Source of the DNA: Brassica napus
Lineage: Eukaryota > Streptophyta > Magnoliopsida > Brassicales > Brassicaceae
NCBI RefSeq assembly: GCF_020379485.1
Contig: NC_063444.1
Location: forward strand, 2,862,652 to 2,926,651
DNA length: 64,000 bases
Reading direction: 5' to 3'
Part shown: in pieces, positions 22,066-33,463 of the stretch
Position numbering within the stretch: the stretch's first letter is position 1
Layout of the letters: every line of letters begins with the position of its first letter
Notes under the pieces: model-generated
The model's input: only the letters and a program-made list of their open reading frames with translations
The model's database searches: none
What the model was told of the DNA's origin: nothing
Made by a program: the position numbers and the translations under genes

Positions 22066-22915
22066 AAACTCGATTTTGCGTTTTCGGTAGAAAAATCGAT
22101 TTTGCGGTTTTGCCGGAAAAACTCGGTTTTGACGGACAAACTCGATTTTGTGGTTTTCCCGAAAAAAATCGGTTTTCACGGACAAACTCGATTTTGCGGT
22201 TTTGGCAGGAAAACTTGATTTTCCAATCTTGCAAGGAAAACTCAATTATCTGGTTTTGGCGGAAAAACTCGATTTTACGGTTTTAGCGGAAAAACTCGAT
22301 TTTTACGGTTTTGGTGGAAAAACTCGATTTTTGGGTTTGGCAGGAAAACTCATTTTTCCGGTTTTGGTAGAAAACACGATTTTCCGTTTTTGGCGGGAAA
22401 ACTCGATTTTCCGATTTTGGCGGGAAAACTCGATTTTGCGGTTTGGCGGAAAAACTTGATTTTCCAATCTTGCAAGGAAAACTCAATTTTCTGGTTTTGA
22501 CGGGAAAACTCGATTTTACGGTTTTGGCGGAAAAACTCGATTTTTTGGGTTTGGCAAGAAAACTCATTTTCCGGTTTTGGTAGAAAACACGATTTTCCGG
22601 TTTTGGCGGGAAAACTCTATTTTGCGGTTTGGGCGGAAAAACTCGATTTTACGGTTTTGGCGGGAAAACTCGATTTTCCGGTTTTGGCGGGAAAAATTGA
22701 TTTTCCGGTTTTGGCGGGAAAAATCGATTTTCCGGTTTTGGCGGGAAAACTCGATTTTGCGGTTTGGCGCGAAAACTTGATTTTGCGGTTTTGGCGAGAA
22801 AACTCGATTTCGCGGTTTGGCGCGAAAACATGATTTTGCGGTTTTGGCGGAGAAAACTCGATTTTGTGGTTTTGGCGGAAAAACTTGATTTTACGGTTTT
22901 GGCGTGAAAAATGAT
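22066..22915. repeat. Minisatellite of about 27-bp units with E2F-site-like core
   Basis: Around thirty head-to-tail degenerate units of the form GGTTTTGGCGGGAAAACTCG followed by ATTTTCC or ATTTTGC. At least seven units between 22388 and 22750 contain the exact word TTTTGGCGGGAAAA, which matches the E2F/DP consensus TTTSSCGS. Many others have one mismatch (GGCGGAAAA). Several overlapping open frames on both strands are by-products of the 27-bp (9-codon) period. Amplified E2F-like microsatellites in Brassicaceae transposons have been described; this array fits that picture. Confidence 0.9.
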
Positions 22916-24865
22916 CATGTCCTCATTCCTTAAGTTTCGACTAGGCTAAACAAAACAACAAAAGGAGTCACAATGAGTTGGTTTGGATTAAGAAAACAGT
23001 CGAATTACTTTGTGAGTCGAATTACAAAGCAACAACAACAGACAAAGGATCGCGATTTGCGAGTCGCCTCCGAGAGCTCGAGAGAAGATGAATGGAGAGT
23101 CGGAGACTGGAGAATGGAGAGACAAACGAAGAGACTTTCTCCGATGGAACTCAGTTTCAATCGCCAAAATCGCCAAATGAGTCGCAAAAACTCTCTTTCA
23201 CGATGAAATGATTTTTTTTTCAATTTTCTCCCAAAATTTTGGAAACCCTAGAATTTTTTTTTAAATTGGGTCATCCATGTTCATATTAACCAAATCCACA
23301 AACACCCATAGATTAATTAGTTTCTCAATTTTGACCGTTTAAAACCCATCTGGAAATATGGGTATAACTAATGGAAGCCCAAATATATTTGGACATTGAC
23401 ATCCATTGGACAGCCCACCCATTTTGCAGCTCTACTCGCATGTTATCAACCGCCAGATCTCTTTTTTTCGGGATACACCCTAGAAAGTGTTTGCTAAAAA
23501 CGAATTTCCTTTTTCTTTTTTTTCTAATTTATAAATTCCAATTTTATATAAAAAAAATCTTTATCTTTTAATTTTTTTTATCAGGATATTAAATATCTTA
23601 TATCTCCTTTTCTTAATTCAAAGAAAAAAGAAAAGAAATCACATTAGTTAGAAAAGATTTAAAACAATTTTTTTCCTTATTTATAAAATTTGGAAAATTC
23701 TATTTAATTCTACTTTACATATATTCTAACTAAAAACATCAACAAGAATTTGTTAGCCGGTAAGCTTTTCTTTTAGCATGCCAGATATTTCTGTTATTTT
23801 AGTATATCATTTCAAATCTATATTACACCAATGTAAATTAACACTAATAAATATGTAACTCAAATTATCAATACCACTAAAATTACAAGTTTTTAAAAAA
23901 TACCCTTACATTTGTAAATGATTAATAAAATTCATTAATGGTATTTGAATCTTTTGGTTTTGGGTCTGCATATATTTAAATGAATCAATAAATAACGGGC
24001 TTACACATACTTATAAGATATACTAGTTTTATTAAATATAAATATTTTTGGAAAAAAATATTAGACCTATATATTATGAAAACAAATTAATCAACAAACA
24101 TAATGACATCACAATATTGTTTTCTTAAATCTATGTATCATAAAATTAAATTTGAAATCTAAAATAAAACTACAAAAACTTATAATAGGTTATTAAAAAC
24201 AAAAATAAACTAATACTGTCATATCATTAAGTTTTTTATATTATCATTTTTTATTTGGATGACATAATAAAAATATCATCAAAGTTTAAAAATTACAAGT
24301 TTATGTAATATTAAAAAGTATATGATTAAATTAATAAATAATTTTAAAATACTATCAGATATTTTGTGTGTGTTTAACGGATCATTGGTATCAAACCACA
24401 TGTTAATAACGAGTTTTTGGGATTTTATTGGTTTTTATGGATTTTTAATTAACGAAATTTTCATTGAATATGAATTGGATTATATACAAGGTATGAGTCT
24501 ACCGGTTCAACCATAGATTTGAGTCAGATATGAAAACACTTCTTAAAACTCAAACATTATTTTTAAAAACTTTTAAATTATATGTTCTCTAATAAACAGT
24601 TATAAATTCATCCAAATCACTCTTGAAAAAATATTTCTTTTTATTTTGAAAAGAAAAAAAACATTAAAAAATCAATTGTTGTGATTTGAAACAAAAATCA
24701 TGGTAATATGTAAATCAATTTTGGGTCAATAAGTGAAAAAAAAAAAATCTGAGCTTTTGAAGCGCATATCAAAAATCTAGTTGTTCATTAGTTTATGAAC
24801 TTGCAAATGATTAGTAGATTATAAGCATTTGGGTCTGGTTCTGCCTCATCATCATCACATGCAAA
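22916..24865. other. Gene-free AT-rich stretch between minisatellite and array copy 3
   Basis: Starts with about 300 bp of higher-GC sequence (22940-23210) containing short related words (TCGAATTAC, TCGCCAAA) but no convincing gene. It then becomes very AT-rich with no supportable open frame. Probably decayed transposon sequence; I could not assign a family. Confidence 0.45.
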
Positions 24866-25230
24866 CCTCAATGGAATCATAAGGTCCGTAACAAGTGATC
24901 ATATTATATGTGTACACAAAATTATAAGTAATTGTTAAGCCTAATATGGTTGTTATTTCCAAGTGTCATTGAATACTTCCAAGTAGCTTTCCAAGACAAG
25001 ACTCTTGCTCTTTACCAATTCACTTTCGCTTCGTGTTGCCTGAAAAAAAAAACAATGGTTTTGTTGATATAATCTTGGGAAGTGTTTATTTTGACTAATT
25101 TGTTCAAATCACATCTATAAATTCACCCACCTCTACAACAGCTTTATTTACAAATTACAATCAAAAAACAAAACTTCATTTCACTCTCCACAGACTAAAG
25201 CTTAACTCATATCTTTAAGAGTTCAAGAAA

Positions 25231-25416
25231 ATGGACAAGAAAGATGATGGTGCTAAATCTGGTAATGTAGCACAATCCGGTTGCACTGGATCTGTTACGG
25301 GGAATATGGTGGCGCCAGGGACTGGAGGTGCAGTTCAGATACCTCGGGATGCTTTTGAAGCTAACACCAAGGCCTATTTTGACAACCTTCATAACAAGGA
25401 CAACGCTACTAAGTGA
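25231..25416 (+). CDS. Small protein of unknown function, array copy 3
   Basis: 61 aa. Same layout as its paralogues, with changes in the linker (SGCTGSVTGN introduces a cysteine and a valine) and near the end (HNKDNATK). TATA box at 25116. The C-terminal block VAPGTGGAVQIPRDAF is unchanged. The start-codon context AAGAAAATGGAC is the same as in copies 4 and 5. Confidence 0.78.
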   Translation: MDKKDDGAKSGNVAQSGCTGSVTGNMVAPGTGGAVQIPRDAFEANTKAYFDNLHNKDNATK

Positions 25417-26444
25417 GAAGTGTGTAGTGGTTAAATAAGAATAATCAGCACCCTTGTTGTTATGCTCCTGTGATGTGATTTTCCTATTATGATCACAATT
25501 TAATTAAATAAAATGAGTTATTATTTCTCTTGTTTTTCTTTTCTTGTTCTGTAATTTATCGAATACTAGAGCATTCTATTACACTGCATTAATCTTTCTT
25601 TGGTCACTTCACAAGCATTTTTTAAGTTTTACAACAAAGTTTTATTTAATTTTACAATAGTATTTGTTAAAGGTGGCTTTCAATAACAGTCTTAAACAAA
25701 AATTATATTAGTTTTTGCATATTGGTTGATAGTTTACGTTAACCCTGCGGATTGAACCGTACCGGACAGTCTGAACCGAACAAATGTTTCGGTTCACTTT
25801 TGGTTAAGAGTTTGGTTTGGTTCAGAAAGATTTTCAAAATCAATTTGGTTTTGGTTAGGTTCGTCTGGGTTTAACGAACTGAACGGTTAAACAATTTTTC
25901 TATATTCCAAAACTGAACCAGTTTATACCGGAACTGGACCGATGTTAGCTATCTTAATAAATGTAACCGATTTTAACCGAATTTTCATTTTTTCTACAAA
26001 AATATTTTTGGTTTATTTCGGTCTTGAAATAGAAACCGAAATGAACCGAAAACCGACAACCAAACCAAAATGTTATTCAGTTAATTTTGGAATTATTTTT
26101 GAAAAAAATCTGTTAACCGAAAATCCCAGGTCTAGTTCACGTTATCATCTTGTGTTTGATAAGTTTTCTTATTGTCGTCAATGGCAATATATATGTGTGT
26201 ATGAATGCGTGTACAAATCTCAATGGACGTATAATAAGTGATCATAGTATATGTGTATACAAAATTATAAGTAATTGTTAATGTTATTCCCAAGTGTCAT
26301 TGAACACCTCCAAGTAGCTTTCCAAGACCAGACTCTTGCCCTTTACCAATTCACTTCCACTTCGTATTGACTGAAAAAAACCAATGGTTTTGTTGATATA
26401 ATCTTGGGAAATGTTGATTTTGACTAACTTGATCAAATCCCATC
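25417..26444. other. Spacer between array copies 3 and 4
   Basis: 3' UTR with AATAAA near 25506, then the ACCGAAC-rich spacer (about 25745-26130), then the promoter of copy 4. This spacer is almost identical to the one interrupted by the copia element and shows the uninterrupted target site (compare 25850-25885 with 27176-27191 plus 32579-32600). Confidence 0.6.
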
Positions 26445-26551
26445 TATAAATTCACCCACCTCTTCATCAGTTTCATTCACATTCCGAATCAAAACCTCAT
26501 TTCACTCTCCACATATTAAAGCTTAACTCATATTTTTAAGAGATCAAGAAA

Positions 26552-26737
26552 ATGGACAAGAAAGACGATGGTACTAAATCTGGTAACGTAGCACAAACCG
26601 GTGCGGCTGGATCTGGTTCGGGTCATATGGTGGCACCAGGGACTGGAGGTGCAGTTCAGATACCTCGGGATGCTTTCGAAGCTAACACTAAGGCCTATTT
26701 TGACAACCTTCATAACAAGGACAAGGCTACTAAGTGA
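26552..26737 (+). CDS. Small protein of unknown function, array copy 4
   Basis: 61 aa. MDKKDDGTKSGNVAQTG, linker AAGSGSGHM, conserved block VAPGTGGAVQIPRDAFEANT, ending HNKDKATK. TATA box at 26445. Very close to copy 5 in the promoter and N-terminal half and to copy 3 in the C-terminal end and 3' UTR. The two most similar neighbours are now separated by the copia insertion. Confidence 0.8.
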   Translation: MDKKDDGTKSGNVAQTGAAGSGSGHMVAPGTGGAVQIPRDAFEANTKAYFDNLHNKDKATK

Positions 26738-27191
26738 GAAGTGTGTAGTGGTTAAATAAGAATAATCAGCACCTTTGTTGTTATGCTCCTGTGATGTGAT
26801 TTTCCTATTATGATCACAATTTAATTAAATAAAATGAGTTATTATTTCTCTTGTTTTTCTTTTCTTGTTCTGTAATTTATCGAATACTAGAGCATTCTAT
26901 TACACTGTATTAATCTTTCTTTGGTCACTTCACACGCATTTTTTAAGTTGTACAACAAAGTTTTAATTAATTTTACAATAGTATTTGTTAAAGGTGGCTT
27001 TCAATATCAGTTTTAAACAAAATTTATATTAGTTTTTGCATATTGGTTGATAGTTTACGTTAACCCTGCGGATTGAACCGTACCGGACAGTCTGAACCGA
27101 ACAAATGTTTCGGTTCACTTTTGGTTAAGAGTTTGGTTTGGTTCAGAAAGCTTTTCAAAATCAATTTGGTTTTGGTTAGGTTCGTCTTGGT

Positions 27192-27499
27192 TGTTGACAT
27201 AAAGCAGAAGTAAGCTGCCAGACTTGAGAAGTAAGCTGCCAGATTATAAGGCTTTATAAGATTTTATAAGCTCGAGTATTTTATTGAAGAGAAGAAGAAG
27301 AGAGAAGAAGACCGTTGAAGATATTTTAAAACAATGAATATTTTATTATATTGTGTACTGAGGCAACTTGTTTTTTAAATACTTGTATTCAGATCCACAA
27401 TTAAAATCAAGGGAATAGAGTTTCTCCCAAATCTACTTTCTCTCTCTCTTTGTTCTTCAATGTTCTTCATCTAAGTCTCTTTATCCTCACATTCTTTCA
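27192..27499 (+). repeat. 5' LTR of the copia element
   Basis: 308 bp, TGTTGACATAAAG to TTCTTTCA. It contains two copies of an AAGTAAGCTGCCAGA motif near its start and a TTTATAAG-rich segment. It is 52 bp shorter than the 3' LTR because it has fewer copies of the repeated motif. Confidence 0.93.
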
Positions 27500-27649
27500 T
27501 GGTATCAGAGCAAATAAGCTCCTGGGATTCATTTTTCTCTACTTTATTCTTTTTACTTCCGTAAATCTCTGATTTTTCCTTTCTATTTTTGGTAAAGTTC
27601 ATCATGTTCTTGAGTTGTTCTTCATTTCCAGACCTAAAACTTACCAAAA

Positions 27650-28999
27650 ATGGAAAACTCCTACATTGATGTCTTTAAATCCGTGTCTATTCCGGTTACC
27701 CTCAAGGGAACCAAATACTTACTGTGGTCTAGACTTGTCAAAACCGCTCTTGGAGGCAGAGGTCTTTGGGAGTATGTTGTTGACGGCGAAGACACCAAGA
27801 AGACCATCCTAGGAGAGGATGGTAAAGAAGTTGTTGTTGCGGCTGAAGGAGGTGGGAAGAGAAGTCAGAAGGATCTCATGGTCCTTTCCATCATTCAGAA
27901 TAGTTTTGAAACCTCTATCTTGGAAGCTTACTCCTACTGTGAAACTTCCAAGGAGCTGTGGGATACTCTCCAGAAGGTATATGGTAATATATCTAACATC
28001 AGTAGGGTGTTTGAAGTCAAGAGGGCTATCAACACTCTCAGTCAAGAGGACACTGAATTTTCCAAGCATTTTGGGAAGTTCAGATCGTTGTGGGCCGAGT
28101 TAGAGATGCTAAGACCGGCCAGTCTTGATCCGGATGCACTTAATGAGAGGAAGGAGCAAGACAAGGTCTTTGCTTTGCTGTTCACTCTCAACCCGGGTTA
28201 TAGTGATGTAATCAAACACATTCTATGAAGTGAGAAGCTTCCATCACTTGAGGAGCTTTGTGCTCAGATTCAAAAGGAGCAAGGTTCAGTGGGACTCTTT
28301 GGTGGAAAAGGAGACCTCATCATAGCTAACAAGGTTGAAGGAAATAAGCACAAATATGAGGGCATAGCTAACAAAGGGTATTACAAGCCAGAAGACAAGA
28401 AAGTGTGGGTGTGTGACCATTGCAAGAAAAAAGGTCACGGCAAAGACAAATGTTGGATCCTTCATCCACACCTCAAGCCTCAGAAGTTCAGGACACCTTA
28501 CTCTGATGCAAGAGGGAATTTCTCTGGTGAAATGGGTGAGCCATCTACTCCTCGTCCCATGAACTCGGTTGCGGCTAGAGAAGGGAAGACCTTGGGATTC
28601 AGTGGCTGTTCTATCATGAGGACTACCCAAGATGAGACATTCAAGAGGTCTGATCTTGATGCTCTCATCAAAGCCCTCAAGGAGAACTCTGGTAACACAC
28701 TTGGTTTATCTTTGAATGCCTCTTATAAACTGCCCAATGCTCTTGTTACAACCTTGAATGCATCTGATAGCTTTAAGCCAGTAGTTATAGATTCTAGAGC
28801 TTCTCACCACATGATTAGTGATGCTAGGTTAATCAGTAATGTTAAGCCTGCCTTAGGTAATGTTATGATAGCAAATGGCGACAGCATACCAATAAAAAGT
28901 GTAGGAAACTTGAAAATATTTGAGAAAGATACTAAAGCATTACTAAAGCATTTTATATGCCATCTTTTGCATCTAATCTATTATCTGTCAAGAAGGTAA
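27650..28999 (+). pseudogene. copia gag and protease region, interrupted
   Basis: Gag (UBN2-type) opens at 27650 and reads to a premature TGA at 28226. It resumes in frame, with a CCHC zinc knuckle (C-x2-C-x4-H-x4-C) at 28412-28453. The protease active-site triplet, normally Asp-Ser-Gly, reads Asp-Ser-Arg at 28790-28798. A frameshift near 28960 separates this part from pol. Not functional as it stands. Confidence 0.9.
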
Positions 29000-31900
29000 C
29001 CACTGATCTTAACTGCAAGGTTATTTTTAGTCCTAATGATGTTGTGTTTCAGGATATTGAGACTCTTAAGATGATCGGAAAGGGTGTTACTAAAGGGGAC
29101 TTATACCTGCTTGAAGACACCAAGACTAGATCATGTTTACCTTATGCCTTTAGTTCAATCCATGTCTTAGAAAATGATGTATTGTGGCATGCTAGGTTAG
29201 GTCATCCCCATTATAGAGCACTGAACTTGTTATTGCCTAAAGTTTATTTCAAAAATGATGGTTGTGAAGCATGTATTCTTGGCAAACATTGCAAAACTGT
29301 GTTTCCCAAGTCATCTACTATCTATGAGAACTGCTTTGATCTTATACACTCTGATGTCTGGACTGCACCATGCCCTTCTAGGGAAAATCATAGATATTTT
29401 GTCACCTTCATAGACTAGAAATCTAAATATACATGGCTGACTATGATACCATCTAAAGATAAAGTCCTAGATGCATTTATAAACTTCCAGAGCTACATAA
29501 CTAATCAGTTCAATGTTAAGATCAAAGTATTCAGGTCAGATAATGGAGGAAAATATACAAGCACAGCTTTCAAATCCCACTTGACCAAGCATGGAATAAA
29601 CCATCAAACCAGCTGCCCTTACACTCCACAACAAAATGGTGTAGCTGAGAGGAAAAACCGACATCTGATGGACGTGGCCAGGTCCATGATGTTCTACACC
29701 AACATGCCTAAGAGGTTCTGGAGTGATGCAGTCATGACAGCATGCTACCTCATCAACCGAACTCCAACAAGAGTCCTTGATGATGCCACACCTTATGAGG
29801 TATTGAACAAAATAAAACCATCTATTGACCATTTACGGGTATTTGGGTGCTTGTGCTATGTATTGCAAACAGGTGATCATAGGAACAAACTTGAGGCCAG
29901 AAGCACAAAGGCAGTGTTCATTGGGTATTCTACCACTCAAAAAGGTTACAAATGCTACTCTCCAGAGACAAAAAGAGTCTTAATATCCAGAGATGTCAAG
30001 TTTGTGGAATCTAGAGGCTATTATGAGGAGAAGAGTTGGGACAATCTCAAGGATCTATCTCAAGGGGCCTCGGATAGGGCAAACAACCTACGGATTATCA
30101 TGGAGAGCCTAGGTATCATCATGACACCAAATGAAAGAACTAATGGTATGGATGCGGCTGAAGAGGCTTCTCATCCTAATCCTGAAAGGGGGAATCAAGA
30201 GGATTCGTCTACTGGTCAAGAGGAACCACACATGGGTCAAGAGGATCCACAGACTACTGATCAAGAGCAAGAGGTTCATGATCAGGATGAAAGCCAACAA
30301 CAAGAGGAATCAGATCAACAAAATGAAGTTGAAGCTGAGATTGTTGGAGAGGTCTAGCCGCTTGTTGGAGAAGTCCAGACGCTTAGGAGAAGCACAAGGG
30401 TGAGAAAGCGTCCATCAAATTGGAAGTATTTCAACAGTCAAGCAGTAGTCCATCCCACTCAAGCAACTTGCTCTCTTGCTTACTATCCAAGAGATCATCA
30501 AGCCTTCATCACCAACATAAATCAAGAGTACATTCCGACGACCTATGAGGAGGCAATGGAGATAAAGGAATGGAGAGACTAAGTAGATGATGAGGTCAGT
30601 GCCATGATCCGAAATGGAACTTGGTTTGAGAGTGAGCTTCCCAAAGGCAAGAAGGCTGTCACAAGCATGTTACTATTCACTATCAAGTACTTGGCTAATG
30701 GGTAACCAGAAAGAAAAAAGACCAGACTTGTTGCAAGAGGCTACACTCAAGTCTATGGTGAAGATTACCTTGACACCTTTGCACCAGTAGCTAAGCTTCA
30801 CACGATACGGATTGTACTCTCATTGGTTGTGAACTTAGAATGGGATATGTGGCAAATGGATGTCAAGAATGCTTTTCTACAAGGAGAGTTAGAAGATGAG
30901 GTCTACATGAGACCACCACCTGGTATGGAACACCTTACCAAACCAGGAAATGTATTGAGACTGAAGAAAGCCATCTATGGCTTGAAACAATCACCAAGAG
31001 CGTGGTACCACAAACTAAGCACCACACTCAATGGAAGAGGTTTTGTCAAGTCTGAAGCTGATCATACCCTACTCAGTCTCACTAGCCAGCAAGGAATCAT
31101 TGTCATTCTCATCTATGTTGATGACATTATCATCACGAGCAGTGACAACGAAGGGATCATCTCGACCAAAGCGTTCCTTAAGGCTTCATTTGATATCAAG
31201 GACTTGGGAGAGCTCAAATACTTCCTAGGGATCGAGATGTGTAGGTCTAAGGAAAGGTTGCTTCTATCTCCAAGGAAATACACCCTTGACTTACTAAAGG
31301 AGGCTGGAGATCTTGGTGGAAGAGCTGCCAAAACACCTCTAGAGGAAGGATACAAAGTGATGCGTGAGGGGGAGATTGAAGACAAGTCATATGAAGATGT
31401 AAAGCACTATAGGAGAATGGTGGGAAAACTCATTTATCTTACCATTACCCGACCAGATGTATGCTTTGCAGTAAACCAAGTAAGCCAACACATGCAAGCT
31501 CCCAAGGTACACCACTGGAACATGGTTGAGAGGATTCTCAGGTACATAAGAGAGGCACCAGGCCAATGAGTATGGATGGGATGCAATAGAAGCACTGAGA
31601 TTGTTGGGTACTGTGATGCGGATTGGGCAGGAGATCGAGTTGATAGGAGATCAACTACTGGATATTGTACCTTCATTGGAGGCAATTTGGTAACATGGAA
31701 GAGCAAGAAGTAGAAGGTGGTGTCTTGTTCAAGTGCTGAGGCAGAATATAGAGCTATGAGGAAGCTCACAAGCGAGTTGATTTGGATCAAGGGACTGCTT
31801 AAGGACTTGGGAATTGAAGTTACAACGCCAATCACGATGCATTGTGATAACCAGGCTGCTATACACATTGCTAGCAACTCAGTCTTCCATGAAAGGACCA

Positions 31901-32076
31901 AACATATAGAGGTAGATTGCCACAAAGTGAGACAATCCTTGGAGCAGAAGATCATATTTTCGTGCTACAAAAGGAGTGAAGATCAGCTAGCTGATATCTT
32001 CACCAAGGCAGCAAGCACTAAGGTATGTGAGTTCATTCATCCAAAATTGAGACTCATAGACCTCTCATGTCACTGA
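28957..32076 (+). pseudogene. copia pol: integrase, reverse transcriptase and RNase H, with stops
   Basis: One frame carries GAG-pre-integrase (HARLGHPHYRAL), integrase core (SDVWTAP; SDNGGKYTS; YTPQQNGVAERKNRH), reverse transcriptase (MDVKNAFLQGELEDEVYM; YVDD at 31114-31125) and RNase H (CDADWAGD; SSAEAEYRA; HCDNQAAIHIA; DQLADIFTKA). In-frame stops occur at 29416, 30355, 30580, 30703, 31567 and 31711. The element cannot encode its own polyprotein but could be mobilised in trans. Confidence 0.92.
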
Positions 32077-32218
32077 TATCTCCTTCATGAAGTGTTCTAC
32101 TCTTTTTCCTTGACTTGGATTTTCTCCCAAAGAGTTTTACCTAGTTGAGGTTTTAATGAGGGAATACTTCATGGCTTCCAAGCTTGACTTGTTCCATATG
32201 GTCAAGCTTGAGGGGGAG

Positions 32219-32578
32219 TGTTGACATAAAGTAGAAGTAAGCTGCCAAACTTGAGAAGTAAGCTGCCAGACTTGAGAAGTAAGTTGTCAGACTTGAGAAT
32301 TAAGCTAGAGACTTATAAGGTTTTATAAGGCTTTATAAGGTTTTATAACCTCGAGTATTTTATTGAAGAGAAGAAGAAGAGAGAAGAAGACCGTTAAAGA
32401 TATTTTAAAACAATGAATATTTTATTATATTGTGTACTGAGGCAACTTGTCTTTTAAATACTTGTATTCAGATCCACAATTAAAATCAAGGGAATAGAGT
32501 TTCTCCCAAATCTACTTTCTCTCTCTCTTTGTTCTTCAATGTTCTTCATCTAAGTCTCTTTATCCCCACATTCTTTCA
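32219..32578 (+). repeat. 3' LTR of the copia element
   Basis: 360 bp. Same ends as the 5' LTR, but the 22-bp motif AGTAAGCTGCCAGACTTGAG occurs in four diverged copies rather than two. The remaining sequence differs from the 5' LTR by scattered substitutions, so insertion is not very recent. Confidence 0.93.
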
Positions 32579-32583
32579 TTGGT

Positions 32584-33277
32584 TTAACGAACTGAACGGT
32601 TAAACAATTTTTCTATATTCCAAAACTGAACCAGTTTATACCGGAACTGGACCGATGTTAGCCATCTTAATAAATGTAACCGATTTTAACCGAATTTTCA
32701 TTTTTTCTACAAAAATATTTTTGGTTTATTTCGGTCTTGAAATAGAAACCGAAATGAACCGATAACCGACAACCAAACCAAAATGTTATTCAGTTAATTT
32801 TGGAATTATTTTTGAAAAAAAATCTGTTAACCGAAAATCCCAGGCCTAGTTCACGTTATCATCTTGTGTTTGATAAGTTTTCTTATTGCCGTCAATGGCA
32901 ATATATATGTGTGTATGAATGCGTGTACAAATCTCAATGGACGTATAATAAGTGATCATAGTATATGTGTATACAAAATTATAAGTAATTGTTAAGCCTA
33001 ATATGGATGTTATTTCCAAGTGTCATTGAACACCTCCAAGTAGCTTTCCAAGACCAGACTCTTGCCCTTTACCAATTCACTTCCACTTCGTATTGACTGA
33101 AAAAAACCAATGGTTTTGTTGATATAATCTTGGGAAATGTTGATTTTGACTAACTTGATCAAATCCCATCTATAAATTCACCCACCTCTTCATCAGTTTC
33201 ATTCACATTCCGAATCAAAACCTCATTTCACTCTCCACATATTAAGGCTTAACTCATATTTTTAAGAGATCAAGAAA
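32584..33277. other. Right half of the array spacer and promoter of copy 5
   Basis: Continuation of the spacer interrupted by the copia element (ACCGAAC-rich, to about 32850), then the conserved unit start and promoter of copy 5, with TATA box at 33171. Almost identical to 25865-26550. Confidence 0.6.
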
Positions 33278-33463
33278 ATGGACAAGAAAGACGATGGTGC
33301 TAAATCTTGTAACGTAGCACAAACCAGTGTGGCTGGATCTGGTTCGGGTCATATGGTGGCGCCAGGGACTGGAGGTGCAGTTCAGATACCTCGGGATGCT
33401 TTCGAAGCTAACACTAAGGCCTATTTTGACGACCTTCATGCCAAGGACAAGGCAACCAAGTGA
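33278..33463 (+). CDS. Small protein of unknown function, array copy 5
   Basis: 61 aa. MDKKDDGAKSCNVAQTS with a Cys replacing the usual Gly, linker VAGSGSGHM, unchanged VAPGTGGAVQIPRDAFEANT, end AYFDDLHAKDKATK. The N-terminal half and promoter are like copy 4, while the C-terminal end matches copy 1 (DDLHAKDKATK). This mosaic suggests unequal crossing-over or gene conversion. Confidence 0.8.
   Translation: MDKKDDGAKSCNVAQTSVAGSGSGHMVAPGTGGAVQIPRDAFEANTKAYFDDLHAKDKATK

Larger units (their letters stand above)
27192..32578 (+). mobile_element. Ty1/copia LTR retrotransposon, full length but decayed
   Basis: 5387 bp, bounded by TG...CA and an exact 5-bp target duplication TTGGT (27187-27191 and 32579-32583). 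It has two LTRs, a primer-binding site complementary to initiator-Met tRNA (TGGTATCAGAGC at 27500), and a polypurine tract GAGGGGGAG before the 3' LTR. Domain order gag, zinc knuckle, protease, integrase, reverse transcriptase, RNase H is that of copia. Coding capacity is lost through one frameshift and at least six in-frame stops. It inserted into the spacer between small-gene units 4 and 5. Confidence 0.96.

Noticed and set aside
22066..22915. Regular ~27-bp repeats resembling a CRISPR array
   Set aside because: Units are head-to-tail without unique spacers, in a plant nuclear context; it is a minisatellite.
22148..22918. Overlapping open frames on both strands in the 22.1-22.9 kb repeat (repeated FRFWREN/KTAKSSF peptides)
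   Set aside because: They arise because the 27-bp repeat period is a multiple of three; no start context, splice sites or homology supports a protein.
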